Positions 45,022 through 53,687 are shown, numbered from the stretch's first letter. The stretch is DNA of 64,000 bases from Caldifarciminota bacterium (GCA_026418295.1 JAOABP010000004.1:62001-126000); one strand, 5' to 3'. Notes: generated by a model from the letters alone, not told the origin. Numbers and translations are program-made.

Positions 45022-45039
45022 TGTGCATTATTATGCACA
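45022..45039. repeat. Perfect inverted repeat TGTGCAT-TATT-ATGCACA
   Basis: Seven-base perfect arms around TATT, lying just outside the TTGTTT/TATAAT pair. It could be an operator or a small hairpin. Confidence 0.5.
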
Positions 45040-45120
45040 TATCTTCGCTCCGCGGTGGCGGTATTTGAGGAGAATCATCTCCATCTGTTCGGCCGGCTTC
45101 TGCCGGGAATTTGGTGAGCA

Positions 45121-45218
45121 GATTCCTCGACTCGCCTCCGGCTCGCTCGGAATGACATATGCGGATGTGGTCATTTCGACCGGAGCGGAGCCGAAGGCGG
45201 AGCGGAGTGGAGAAATCG
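45121..45218. repeat. REP-like dispersed repeat, copy A
   Basis: Two elements: GATTCCTCGACTCG...CGGAATGAC (45121-45156) and GTCATTTCGACC...GGAGAAATC (45170-45218). Each ends in a short inverted repeat (ATTCC/GGAAT; ATTTC/GAAAT). It directly follows the 3' end of the 45228 gene and is practically identical to copy C. Confidence 0.8.
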
Positions 45219-45227
45219 CTCTCTCCC

Positions 45228-46586
45228 CTACCGCGCAATCACAACTTTGCGATTCACACCGCCAGCAGTGCGGATGAAATACACCCCTGGTGCCAGACAC
45301 CGCACATCATTGGCACCGGGCACAAGCTCCAAGACCCGCCTGCCGGTGATGTCCACCAGCACCGGTTTACCTGCCACTCCTGCCCGCTCCGGCAGATACA
45401 GCACACCCCGCAGCAGTGTCGGCGCTGAGCGGGCCAGATTGTTACTCCGCTTCTCCTCCTCAATCCCCTGCCCCAGCTCGCGCAGAACATACAGCGTGCT
45501 GTCACAACCAATCGCAAAGATGCGGTGCCGGATCGGGTCCAGCTCAATGTCCGGCGGACCGTAGAGACCAAACTCCTCCAGATACACCCGGTCAATCACC
45601 GAATCGGTCCGGCAGTCCAGAACCTTTAACGTCTCACCACGCGGACCGCCGGTGAAATACAGCCGGTTGCTCCAGGCCGCCCAGCGCACCGACAAAGGTC
45701 CCCAGCCCGCCTCCAGCAGTTTTTTAACTATCGAGTCGGTCAGACAGTCAATCACAAACAGCGTGTCCGGCCATCGCTGTTTCGCCCTGCTGATATAAAC
45801 TTTGTTATCAAGCGTATCAATTGCAATTGGCTCCAGCGTTGCATAGAAAATTGGGATCGGAAAGTATTTGATAAACTGATGCTGCTGAATATCAATTACT
45901 CCTGGGAGGGCTTCATCGTAAGGCAGGAAATAGCCCTTGTTCAATCGGTAATGAAAGTATATCTTGTAAGGTAACATGTGGAGCACGCGGAACATGCTCA
46001 GCAGAGATTCAGAACTGCAGTCATAGACCGCCAGCCAGGCTGGTGAGCCATACTGATGAATGACCGCATAAACCTCATTGTGCACCGAATCCCAAGAGAC
46101 AAAGGTAACAAAAAAGCGTTCCACCGGACAAGGAAACCCGCCAATAATTGAATCGTTATTGCAATCCAGAATCAGAAGTGAATCGCTGCACCCGATATAC
46201 AGACGGTTTGATGACGAAACATAGCAGTGCCCCCAGAGTCGTCCGGGTTCAAAATACAGCTCCTTTAACACTGTATCCCTTGCCACATCGATTACAACAA
46301 TCCGGTCTGCCCTGGTTTCAACACTAAGGTAAAGCTTTTGCTGCCGCCAGTTGTATGAAAAAAAGTCGACCGACCTTGGAATCCCTGGTGCTATTGTATC
46401 TACTTTGTAAGTGGAACAGCTAACCGCATACAAGAATGAACCATCGCCGCTGATATAAAGCTTGTCAAATTCGCTGAAATAAATACCGCGTGAAATACGC
46501 GACGGGAAAACAATGGCTGTATCGATTACCAGAACCTGACTGTAAATCACTGCCGGGAAAAGAAGCAAAAATGCTTTTCTTTTCAT
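45228..46586 (-). CDS. Secreted YncE-like beta-propeller with type IX-like C-terminal sorting domain
   Basis: 452 residues with a signal peptide (MKRKAFLLLFPAVIYSQ). Seven-bladed propeller repeats of the 'surface antigen/YncE' kind are visible, with recurring xIDxxxDSI (VIDVARDTVLKEL, ILDCNNDSIIGGF, VLDCRTDSVIDRV). The last about 65 residues are a sorting-like domain: GKPVLVDITGRRVLELV, then APGVYFIR and RKVVIAR. That domain is nearly identical in protein and DNA to the one in the gene at 48547. It is likely exported to the surface through a PorV-associated route. It follows the Kelch-like gene at 46638 by 51 nt. Confidence 0.75.
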   Translation of the reverse strand: MKRKAFLLLFPAVIYSQVLVIDTAIVFPSRISRGIYFSEFDKLYISGDGSFLYAVSCSTYKVDTIAPGIPRSVDFFSYNWRQQKLYLSVETRADRIVVIDVARDTVLKELYFEPGRLWGHCYVSSSNRLYIGCSDSLLILDCNNDSIIGGFPCPVERFFVTFVSWDSVHNEVYAVIHQYGSPAWLAVYDCSSESLLSMFRVLHMLPYKIYFHYRLNKGYFLPYDEALPGVIDIQQHQFIKYFPIPIFYATLEPIAIDTLDNKVYISRAKQRWPDTLFVIDCLTDSIVKKLLEAGWGPLSVRWAAWSNRLYFTGGPRGETLKVLDCRTDSVIDRVYLEEFGLYGPPDIELDPIRHRIFAIGCDSTLYVLRELGQGIEEEKRSNNLARSAPTLLRGVLYLPERAGVAGKPVLVDITGRRVLELVPGANDVRCLAPGVYFIRTAGGVNRKVVIAR

Positions 46587-46637
46587 ATCCGATCCCGGTG
46601 GCAGAGGAGAAAATACCCCCCTGCCACCAACTGAAAG

Positions 46638-48209
46638 TTACCTTACCACGATCTTGATTCTACAGCGTCTTTGCTCTTGATCAAGAAGGAGGAAGTATAC
46701 CCCCGAGTTATCCGGTTTCCATGTAATATGCTGACCGGCATTCATTCGGAAAATCCGTCTCCCCATACCATCAAACAAAACCAGCCTTGAATTTTGATCT
46801 CTCTCCATACTGATATTGTAACATAGCGGCACTCCCGTGGAGGTAATTAAAACCTTAGAACTGTTAAAGAAATTGCTCGTATTTGTCTGTGCGCCCGAAA
46901 AACTGTGCAATTCTTGATCCCAGAGGACTCTGATCAGCCAGAAATGATTGTTCGGCCGCCCCATTCCTTCACCAGTTGTCAGATAAACTAACCGATAGCA
47001 AGTGTTTTCTTGTTTTTTAACAGCAATTGAAGCTCCGGGGCCAAACGGCTCTGGAAGCCCACCGGTGTTAATCCATCGGGCCCATGCATATCTATAGAGA
47101 TTATAATCTCCCTGTCCGAATATTGCGAAAATATCACCAGCCCCCTCGTCGTTTATGGCGCTCAGAGCTGCGCCAATGTTCTGCGGAGGCACCCGCTCTT
47201 CACTATACAGCCGCACCCAGCGGTTATACTCATCCACATAGGCGTAGCACAGGGTGTCGCCGCCACCAACAAAGGCAATGAAGATGTCTGAAGATGTGCG
47301 GAAGAACTTCCCGCAGTAGGCAAGCGCCCCGCCATCACCAACCCGCGTCGGGATATCTGCCAGCCGTTCCCAGCCACCCTGAAGCCGGAAGCTGTGCACC
47401 GGTCCGGTCTTCCAGCCGCTGCCTGCACTCCTGGATGCGGTCTGCCAGTAATAAGTGCCGTTTGCCAGTCTGGTCTCCACCTGATACTGCGGCACCGTGG
47501 TGATGACATTGATTACCGTGTTATTCAGTTCCGGATCGGTCGCCACCACCAGCCGGTATTCAATCGCTGCCCCTTCCTCCTGCCAGATGAACACCGGTGT
47601 CTGATCCGCAATCAGGGCACCCTGAGCCGGGTAGATGCCGTCCACCGTCACCGGCGGATAACTGCTCGGCAGCCAGTAGCGCCAGAACTGCTGACCGCCA
47701 CCGGCAAGGCAGTAAAGCCAGCCCGGTATCGGCTCCAGCTGCTGATTGTAGCCGGGATTTGCCTTATATGCCAGTCCGGGACGGGGACCGAGGGCAAAGG
47801 CTGTAATCGGCTCAGAATACCAGCGACCCTCATTCAACGGATACCAGAAGAGGTTGTCTCCGTCCAATGTCTGCCCCACAAGATAAACCACCCCGCATTC
47901 CAGCCATTGAAAGGTCAAAGCGGTCTGTTTCATATCCCGGTTGATCACCGAATCAGCAGGATAATGCCAGTGGCCGTCAACACAGTCGTAATAAAGGAAC
48001 CAGGTTCTGCCGTAGGCTGGTGCCGGAAAGATACCCCAGACCGTGTCATAGGACCTTGAACCATACCCGCTGTAGGAATATGTCAGACATGCCCAGCGCT
48101 GAACCGGAACCGGCACATCCTCCAGCCGTTCCCACTCCTGTGCCAGCGTCGCCCCCGCAAGCACTGCGGTGCTTAAAATCAGCAACCTGAACAAACTTGT
48201 CTTTTTCAT
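46638..48209 (-). CDS. Secreted Kelch-like/propeller protein with C-terminal sorting domain
   Basis: About 523 residues. ATG 48209 is chosen over the track's TTG because AAAGGAGG lies 6 nt before it. A signal peptide (LFRLLILSTAVLAGATLAQ) is followed by Trp-rich Kelch-type repeats (WERLEDVPVPVQRWACLTYSYSG, WERLADIPTRVGDGGALAYCG). A fibronectin-like insert sits between them (TPVFIWQEEGAAIEYRLVVATD). The C-terminus (RLVLFDGMGRRIFRMNAG, GVYFLLLD, RIKIVVR) is a sorting-like domain of another subtype than that at 45228. A repeat-borne consensus promoter lies about 180 nt upstream. Confidence 0.7.
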   Translation of the reverse strand: MKKTSLFRLLILSTAVLAGATLAQEWERLEDVPVPVQRWACLTYSYSGYGSRSYDTVWGIFPAPAYGRTWFLYYDCVDGHWHYPADSVINRDMKQTALTFQWLECGVVYLVGQTLDGDNLFWYPLNEGRWYSEPITAFALGPRPGLAYKANPGYNQQLEPIPGWLYCLAGGGQQFWRYWLPSSYPPVTVDGIYPAQGALIADQTPVFIWQEEGAAIEYRLVVATDPELNNTVINVITTVPQYQVETRLANGTYYWQTASRSAGSGWKTGPVHSFRLQGGWERLADIPTRVGDGGALAYCGKFFRTSSDIFIAFVGGGDTLCYAYVDEYNRWVRLYSEERVPPQNIGAALSAINDEGAGDIFAIFGQGDYNLYRYAWARWINTGGLPEPFGPGASIAVKKQENTCYRLVYLTTGEGMGRPNNHFWLIRVLWDQELHSFSGAQTNTSNFFNSSKVLITSTGVPLCYNISMERDQNSRLVLFDGMGRRIFRMNAGQHITWKPDNSGVYFLLLDQEQRRCRIKIVVR

Positions 48210-48300
48210 CCCCAACCTCCTTTCCGGTTTTAATGATTATTAAATTTATCAGGTTGCCTGCTGACTTCCAACCGCTGGCAGCAGAGACTGCCGCCAGCAG

Positions 48301-48539
48301 CACCGCCTGCCCGCACCTCACCAGAAGGGTTAAGATTGTGCAATAAAAGGGAGTAGAGTAGAGTAGAAACTCACCGGCTCAATTTAATTATAAGCTGAAT
48401 CTGAATTCTGTCAATAGATTGACAAATTTTGCATTTTTCATTTTGCACTTTGCATTGATAAAGGGATTCCTCGACTCGCCTCCGGCTCGCTCGGAATGAC
48501 CCTTCTTTTCCCTGTCATTTCGACCGAAGTGGAGAAATC
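48301..48539. repeat. Long intergenic repeat cassette, copy B (promoter plus REP elements)
   Basis: Starts CACCGCCTGCCCGCACCTCACC, continues with an AT-rich promoter segment and a TTTTGCA-type short repeat tract, and ends with two REP-like elements (48465-48500 and 48514-48539). It closely matches copy D (52829-53072) over its whole length and copy C (50810-51011) from the promoter segment on. Confidence 0.85.
48387..48414 (-). promoter_or_regulatory. Consensus promoter inside repeat copy B
   Basis: TTGACA (48414-48409), a 16-nt spacer and TATAAT (48392-48387), directed at the Kelch-like gene starting at 48209. Confidence 0.65.
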
Positions 48540-48546
48540 CCTTCCC

Positions 48547-50027
48547 TTACCGCGCAATCACCACTTTGCGTTCAACTCTGGCATTACTGCGGATGAAATA
48601 CACCCCTGGTGCCAGACCCCGCACATCATTGGCACCGGGCACAAGCTCCAAGACCCGCCTGCCGGTGATGTCCACCAGCACCGGTTTACCTGCCACTCCT
48701 GCCCGCTCTGGCAGATACAGGATACTGCGGACCAGAGTCGGCTCAGATTTTGCCGGCGATGACACCTCTGCCCGCTCCTCAACCCCGACCAGACTGTCCC
48801 GGAAGATATAGATAGCAGAATCTTCTGAGGAAGAAATATAGATTTTGCGGTCAACAGGGTTGCAGTAAATTTGAGCAATCAAGGGAATTTGATAGCAGCT
48901 TTGCCCGATGAGTGAATCGGTCGCACAATCATAAACAGATATGAATGATCGAACTACCCCCTGATTGGCAGTGCAGGATACCACATACAGCCGGTTGCTC
49001 CACGGTGCATAGTCCATTCCCCAGAACTTGCCGGCACGATAGTTCAAGCTTCTCGTAACCCAAGGCTGGACATGAATTCCGCCGACAATTGAATCCGTCC
49101 CCGGATCAATTATTAGAATCGTATCTCCATAAAACCCTGGCGCTCTGGTGACAACTGATGGAAAATAAACCTTATTCACTGAGGGGACGTATTTCAGTTG
49201 CCAGACCGACAATTCGGAGGTGAAGAATACTATGTTATCAAAACGCTTGATTACCGTATCGCACGCACAATCTATTACTGCCGTCCCGTCATGTTCGCCC
49301 GCTACATAAATTTTGCGATACTGAGGAAGATAAATGCCCGCTGCTGGTTTGTACAATCCGGTTCTTATCACCTTCTGCACCTCTCCAGAAACACAGTCTA
49401 CCACCGTAATCCAGTCTGTCCGGTCAAACTCTTGGATTGAAGAAAGGTACATTTTATTACCAACGGAATCCCACCACATCGTGGCACTTGTAGGATAACC
49501 AAGGATACAGCTCACGATACTGTCTGAGGCACAATCAATTACAAAAATCTGCCCCTCCCGCCAATCTCGAGCAGCCGAGGTGAACAACCGGTCCGAAGTA
49601 GAACTATATCCCAGTCCATTTATAGAATAGAGATTAAATGGGCAGGTAACACCTGCCGGAATTAGCTTGCACATTGTGTCACCCGCGATATCGAACACTG
49701 CAAGTCCGGGAGTATCTCGGGAAGTATAATTATACAACCCCCAGTAAAGCTTCTGGGGATGTCTGCCCGGTAATAGTCCACAACCAGGGTAAGTACCGAT
49801 CATTGTCGTATAAGAAATTGTTCTGATAATCTGTTTACTATCACAGTCAAGCACATAGATATAGTAAATTCCCGAATCTGTTGTATACATATTCACATAC
49901 AGTTTGTTATTCTGGAGAATATGAAAAAAGAAGCGGGCTTAAACGGAAATCTCATTATAGTATCCAGGACTTGACTAAAAAGCAATCCACTACAGAAGAA
50001 CATCAACATTAACAAGGTGTGTTTCAC
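48547..50027 (-). pseudogene. Frameshifted secreted YncE-like propeller with C-terminal sorting domain
   Basis: A paralogue of the gene at 45228. The track splits it into two ORFs (49893-50087 and 48547-49896). GTG at 50027 starts a signal peptide (HTLLMLMFFCSGLLFSQVL) matching the paralogue's. The frame is lost at a run of six A/T pairs (49924-49929); one extra base there restores ...FFHILQNNKLYVNMYTTDSG..., in register with the propeller. The rest is complete: blades with DCxxDSI repeats and the sorting domain ending VYFIRSNARVERKVVIAR. It may be an assembly error in a homopolymer, a true pseudogene or phase-variable slippage. Confidence 0.7.
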
Positions 50028-50130
50028 TAATGCCACCCTTTCTCCGGAGAGGGCAGAAAGCCCTCCCCGGAAATTCCCGCCCACCATACCGCCAGTTTCA
50101 GGTCATTGCCGTTAACACACCATATGCTCC

Positions 50131-50766
50131 TCATTCGTGGGCAAAGCGGTAATATACGCCGATTTTAACCGGCAGCAGTCCGACAGCGCTGAATACCCAG
50201 TTCTGCCGTAACCCGTTGTGCGGTAGGAATGATGGAACCGAGATACTGGTCCAGTTTTGAGTCTCAACAAAAGCCCAGAGTGAACGGCTGAACTGATACC
50301 TTAACCCGGCACCACCGCGGAGGTCATAATAGGGCGTGATCTCACCCATATTATTGAAGCGCATATCCGGCGTGCCCTGATTGCCCCAGAAGCCGCTGAA
50401 ACTGGCTCCTGCCCAGAGATAGGGCGCAAACCGCCACCGGAAAGGAGTCAAGAGCACATCCAGCCCGATACCGGGAAAAAGCAGAATCCCAGCCCCACCG
50501 GCGGTATACAACTGCAGTTCTGCCAGACTCACCCTGCCATAGAGACGCCAGACCGGACCATAAAGCGCATTTAATCCGAGCCCCCAGTAATCATCCTTGA
50601 ATGTAATCCGCCAGAGCTCCTGCCCGGATTGAGGGTCGAAAAACTGCAGAAAGATTTTGTGTCTTGTCCGGCAGAGGGAACCACTCAAACCGATACCCGC
50701 CTTCTCTGCTGACAGCTGACTTGTATTAATCACCAGCCCCAGCAAGACAATTGCAATTCTCCTCAT
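50131..50766 (-). CDS. Putative outer-membrane beta-barrel protein
   Basis: About 211 residues from ATG 50766 (MRRIAIVLLGLVINTSQLSA, a clear signal peptide); the track's start ten codons earlier lacks a ribosome binding site too. The rest shows alternating hydrophobic/aromatic strands and turns (DYWGLGLNALYGPVWRLYGRVSLAELQLY, FAPYLWAGASFSGFWGNQG, RGGAGLRYQFSRSLWAFVE), ending in YYRFAHE. This suits an eight-stranded barrel of the OmpW/OprF-like size class. No family is recognised. The repeat-borne promoter of copy C sits about 60 nt upstream. Confidence 0.65.
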   Translation of the reverse strand: MRRIAIVLLGLVINTSQLSAEKAGIGLSGSLCRTRHKIFLQFFDPQSGQELWRITFKDDYWGLGLNALYGPVWRLYGRVSLAELQLYTAGGAGILLFPGIGLDVLLTPFRWRFAPYLWAGASFSGFWGNQGTPDMRFNNMGEITPYYDLRGGAGLRYQFSRSLWAFVETQNWTSISVPSFLPHNGLRQNWVFSAVGLLPVKIGVYYRFAHE

Positions 50767-50809
50767 ATGCCATTTTACCAGTAGATCGGTTGCCATTCAA
50801 GGTTTAAGA

Positions 50810-51011
50810 AACTCACCGTCTCAGTTTAATTATAAGCTGAATCTGAATTCTGTCAATAGATTAACAAATTTTGCATTTTTCATTTTGCACTTTGCATTTT
50901 GCATTGACAAACAGATTCCTCGACTCGCCTCCGGCTCGCTCGGAATGACATATGCGGATGTGGTCATTTCGACCGGAGCGGAGCCGAAGGCGGAGCGGAG
51001 TGGAGAAATCG
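50810..51011. repeat. Long intergenic repeat cassette, copy C
   Basis: Shares with copies B and D the segment ACTCACCG...TTAATTATAAG...GAATTCTG, the TTTTGCA-rich tract (50867-50904) and two REP-like elements (50914-50949, 50963-51011). Its REP pair is nearly identical to copy A at 45121. The 5' CACCGCCTGC portion of copies B and D is absent. Confidence 0.85.
50829..50856 (-). promoter_or_regulatory. Consensus promoter inside repeat copy C
   Basis: TTGACA (50856-50851), a 16-nt spacer and TATAAT (50834-50829), directed at the barrel gene starting at 50766. Confidence 0.65.
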
Positions 51012-51020
51012 CTCTCTCCC

Positions 51021-51182
51021 CTACCGCGCAATCACCACTTTGCGTTCCACTCCGGCATTACTGCGGATGAAATACACCCTTGCCGGACCCGCAACCCCAT
51101 TTCTGTCTCTCTCATTCCAGTCCACCGTATGCACACCTGCCGCCGCCAACCCGACCTGTATTCTGGTTGTCGTGCTGGAACT
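51021..51182 (-). pseudogene. Out-of-frame relic of a C-terminal sorting domain
   Basis: Reads TRIQVGLAAAGVHTVDWNERD, then VYFIRSNAGVERKVVIAR and a stop. This is a FlgD-like/sorting tail nearly identical at its end to the gene at 48547. It lies in a different frame from the PQQ-repeat gene, which overlaps its 5' part and stops at 51112. A single indel near GGCGGCGGCAGG would join the two. Confidence 0.6.
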
Positions 51183-52578
51183 TGGGCCAGGGGCTGTCAG
51201 CAAGCGGCCCAGAACCCTGAATCGCATAAAGGTGGCCATCCTCTGACACAAAATACACCGTGCCATCTGCACCTATCGCCGGAGAGGTCCAAATTCCCCC
51301 TTGAGTCTGGTAACGCCATTTCCAAATGCCATCTGGACCTAAAGCATAGAGAAAACCATCCTCTGACCCAATATACACCGTGCCGTCTGAACCTATCGCT
51401 GGAGAGCGATGTACGTCACCTTCGGTCTCGTAGCGCCATTTGAGCGTCCCATCAGGATTCAAAGCATAGAGGTGGTGGTCCTCTGACCCGAAATACACCG
51501 TGCCGTCTGAACCTATCGCTGGAGAGGAATGAACCTCACCATCGGCCTGGTAGCGCCATTTGAGCGTCCCATCAGGATTCAAAGCATAAAGGTAGCAGAG
51601 TGATGTTGCGAAATACAAAGTGCCGTCTGAGCCTATCGCCGGAGAGGTCAAGACATGCCCATCGGTCTCGTAGCGCCATTTGAGCGTGCCGTCAGGATTC
51701 AAAGCATAAATATACCAAGCCTGGTGAGACCAGTCATCTGAGTCAATATACACCGTGCCATCTGAGCCTATCGCCGGAGGACCCAACATCGCATCTCCGG
51801 TCTGGCAGCGCCATTTAAAAGCCCCTTCAGAGTTCAGAGCATAAATACAGCCATCCTCTGATGCTACATACACCGTGCCATCTGCACCTATCGCCGGAGG
51901 GGAATAGATTGTTCCTACCTCAACTTCGTATTTCCACTTTAAGATGCCGTCAGGGGTGACTGCGTAAACCCCATCGTTATATCCTGTGATGTAAACTGTG
52001 CCGTCCGCGCCTATGGCAGGTGCGGCATAACCGAGAAAATCATCGATCTGACAGCACCATTTGAGAGTGCCGTCCGGATTAATCGCCAGGAGATGGCTGC
52101 GAGGTATGGAAGCTTCGCCGATGTATATTGTTCCCCCAGGACCTACCGCAGGAGATGAGGCAGGTGAACTGAGCACAAACCCTGTCTCCGGATAGCGCCA
52201 TTTCAGGATACCCTCGCCGATTGTCAGGTAGAGCGGCCTTGACCAGGCGGTGAGCCGACCCTTTTTGTCCTGCGCCTGCGCCTTGACCTGATAGTAGCCC
52301 GAAGCACTCCAGGTGTGGCTCATTGTTACCGCCTCACCGGATGGAACAAACCCACTCCAGGCCGATGTGTCGCCATCACCCCAGGAGAACCGGATGGCAA
52401 TACTGTCGGCTTCCGGGTCGGTGGCGGTGGCAGTGAACTGATAAGGGATATTCGGACCGCCAATGGAAACACCTGCTGGCGGCTCCGGGCATCTTGGCGG
52501 GCTATTCTTGCAGGACAGCACCACGACCGTAAGCAGGATACATAAGGCCAGAACCGACCTGAAGGACCGGTTCTTCAT
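51112..52578 (-). CDS. PQQ-like beta-propeller lipoprotein, C-terminal domain lost by frameshift
   Basis: About 488 residues from ATG 52578, which begins a lipoprotein signal (LALCILLTVVVLSC, lipobox Cys). A PKD-like domain follows (FTATATDPEADSIAIRFSWGDGD). About nine tandem 40-residue PQQ-type repeats come next (AIGSDGTVYIGSEDG, FLYALNPDGTLKWRYET), ending in WPKFQHDNQNTGR, a classic last-blade sequence. The frame then stops after about 13 residues, while a sorting-domain tail continues in another frame. The product is probably an envelope propeller without its sorting tail. Promoter copy D lies more than 300 nt upstream. Confidence 0.75.
   Translation of the reverse strand: MKNRSFRSVLALCILLTVVVLSCKNSPPRCPEPPAGVSIGGPNIPYQFTATATDPEADSIAIRFSWGDGDTSAWSGFVPSGEAVTMSHTWSASGYYQVKAQAQDKKGRLTAWSRPLYLTIGEGILKWRYPETGFVLSSPASSPAVGPGGTIYIGEASIPRSHLLAINPDGTLKWCCQIDDFLGYAAPAIGADGTVYITGYNDGVYAVTPDGILKWKYEVEVGTIYSPPAIGADGTVYVASEDGCIYALNSEGAFKWRCQTGDAMLGPPAIGSDGTVYIDSDDWSHQAWYIYALNPDGTLKWRYETDGHVLTSPAIGSDGTLYFATSLCYLYALNPDGTLKWRYQADGEVHSSPAIGSDGTVYFGSEDHHLYALNPDGTLKWRYETEGDVHRSPAIGSDGTVYIGSEDGFLYALGPDGIWKWRYQTQGGIWTSPAIGADGTVYFVSEDGHLYAIQGSGPLADSPWPKFQHDNQNTGRVGGGRCAYGGLE
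51260..52200 (-). repeat. Tandem 120-bp coding repeats of the PQQ-like propeller
   Basis: The motif CCGTGCC(G/A)TCTG(A/C)(A/G)CCTATCGC(T/C)GGAG recurs at about 120-135 bp spacing (plus-strand sense), each unit encoding one propeller blade. High DNA identity between neighbouring units makes this prone to unit gain and loss. Confidence 0.75.
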
Positions 52579-52658
52579 TAGAATCTCAAGATACGGATAT
52601 CTTGCTACCATCTTTACCGCCGGTCAAGACGGTTCTTTTCTCTTATTCCGATTCCTTT

Positions 52659-52688
52659 CGGTCATTCCCGGGTACGCAGGAATGACCG
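52659..52688. repeat. Perfect 10-bp inverted repeat CGGTCATTCC...GGAATGACCG
   Basis: Perfect arms around CGGGTACGCA. It shares the GGAATGAC core with the REP-like elements but is a separate type with a different loop. Confidence 0.7.
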
Positions 52689-52826
52689 GAGAAGTCGTGC
52701 AGGAATCGCCGCTCACGCCCGACATCACCATAATCCCAAAAGTCCTTCCTGTCAAGCAGTTTTGGCCCTTCAAGATAATCCGAGTGTCCCGTGTTTCTCC
52801 CCCTTGGTCTCAGGCGACGAAAAATT

Positions 52827-53072
52827 AGCACCGCCTGCCCGCACCTCACCAGAAGGGTTAAGATTGTGCAGTAAAGGGAGGTAGAAGAATAGAGACTCAC
52901 CGGTTTACCTTAATTATAAGGAGAATCTGAATTCTGGCAACAGATTGACAAATTTTGCATTTTTCATTTTGCACTTTGCATTTTGCAATGACAAACAGAT
53001 TCCTCGACTCGGCTTCGCCTCGCTCGGAATGACAAAAAAGAGCGGGTCATTTCGACCGGAGTGGAGCAATCG
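52827..53072. repeat. Long intergenic repeat cassette, copy D
   Basis: CACCGCCTGCCCGCACC start, promoter segment, TTTTGCA-rich tract and REP-like elements (52998-53033 and about 53046-53072). The REP core differs from the other copies (GGCTTCGCCTCG). The whole gap 52579-53087 holds only this cassette and the inverted repeat at 52659. Confidence 0.85.
52913..52940 (-). promoter_or_regulatory. Promoter inside repeat copy D
   Basis: TTGCCA (52940-52935), a 16-nt spacer and TATAAT (52918-52913), directed towards the PQQ-repeat gene. The -35 is weaker than in copies B and C. Confidence 0.5.
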
Positions 53073-53087
53073 TTTCGCTATACCGCC

Positions 53088-53687
53088 TCAGCCCTGTCCG
53101 GTGCGGACCGACTGGACAATGTCGTAAAAGTTGCAAAACAGTCTTGCGCCGTTTTCTTCTGACCGTTCCGGATGGAACTGGACTCCGTAAAGCGGGAGCC
53201 GGGGATGTCTGATCGCCTCAACCGGACATGAGGGAGAAACCGCACCGATCTCCCAGCCCAGCCGTTCCAGCGATTCCGGGGTGACATACTCCCGGTGGCT
53301 CTCCCGCATCTCCGCCTCCGGACCCAGTCCGGCAAACAGCCGCCAGGGCTGAAACCGGATCCGCTCCATCCGGTCAATGAACTCCGGTCCGCGCTTCACC
53401 TCTGCACCGAAGGAGCGGGCAAGGAGCTGGTGGCCGAAGCAGATGCCGAGCACCGGCAGCAGCAGCGAACGGAGCGCCGCCCGGACCGGTTCGGACACAT
53501 CCCTTTCCGAAAGCATCCACTGGGAGCCGGTGAGGACGACCGCATCGTAAGGGGCAAAATCAAACTCCGGATTCAGCTCCTCCAGCTTCAGCTCAGCAAT
53601 CTCCGAGAAGGGCTGAATCATCTGCCGGTAATAAATGAGCCGGGACTCGGCATCCTTGAGATAGCAGTTAACAAGCAGGGTCTTCAT
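53088..53687 (-). CDS. Class I glutamine amidotransferase-like protein
   Basis: 199 residues. The Triad GATase fold is shown by VVLTGSQWMLSERD, the nucleophile elbow LGICFGHQLLA (Cys), and the His-Glu pair in GVQFHPERSEENG. It resembles the amidotransferase half of GMP synthase but stands alone without a synthetase domain. The partner that uses the ammonia is not evident. It overlaps folE2 by 4 nt and is the last gene of the tdh-folE2 unit. Confidence 0.88.
   Translation of the reverse strand: MKTLLVNCYLKDAESRLIYYRQMIQPFSEIAELKLEELNPEFDFAPYDAVVLTGSQWMLSERDVSEPVRAALRSLLLPVLGICFGHQLLARSFGAEVKRGPEFIDRMERIRFQPWRLFAGLGPEAEMRESHREYVTPESLERLGWEIGAVSPSCPVEAIRHPRLPLYGVQFHPERSEENGARLFCNFYDIVQSVRTGQG

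Larger units (their letters stand above)
44892..45227. other. Intergenic region with palindromes and REP-like elements
   Basis: No supported gene. It holds a GGGCTAGCCC motif (44952-44961), opposed promoter-like sequences (plus strand TTGACA 44965-44970 with CATTAT; minus strand TTGTTT 45017-45012 with TATAAT 44994-44989), an 18-nt hairpin at 45022-45039 and REP-like copy A. The ORF track's frames here run through the repeat and are not genes. Confidence 0.5.

Noticed and set aside
45023-45300. ORFs through REP copy A (84 and 89 aa), and the similar frame at 50885-51070
   Set aside because: The frames exist because the repeat lacks stops; the same peptide recurs at each repeat copy and no ribosome binding site or other coding sign is present.
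51260-52200. Regularly spaced DNA repeats that could suggest a CRISPR array
   Set aside because: Spacing of 120-135 bp, an open reading frame throughout and a PQQ-propeller translation show they are coding repeats.
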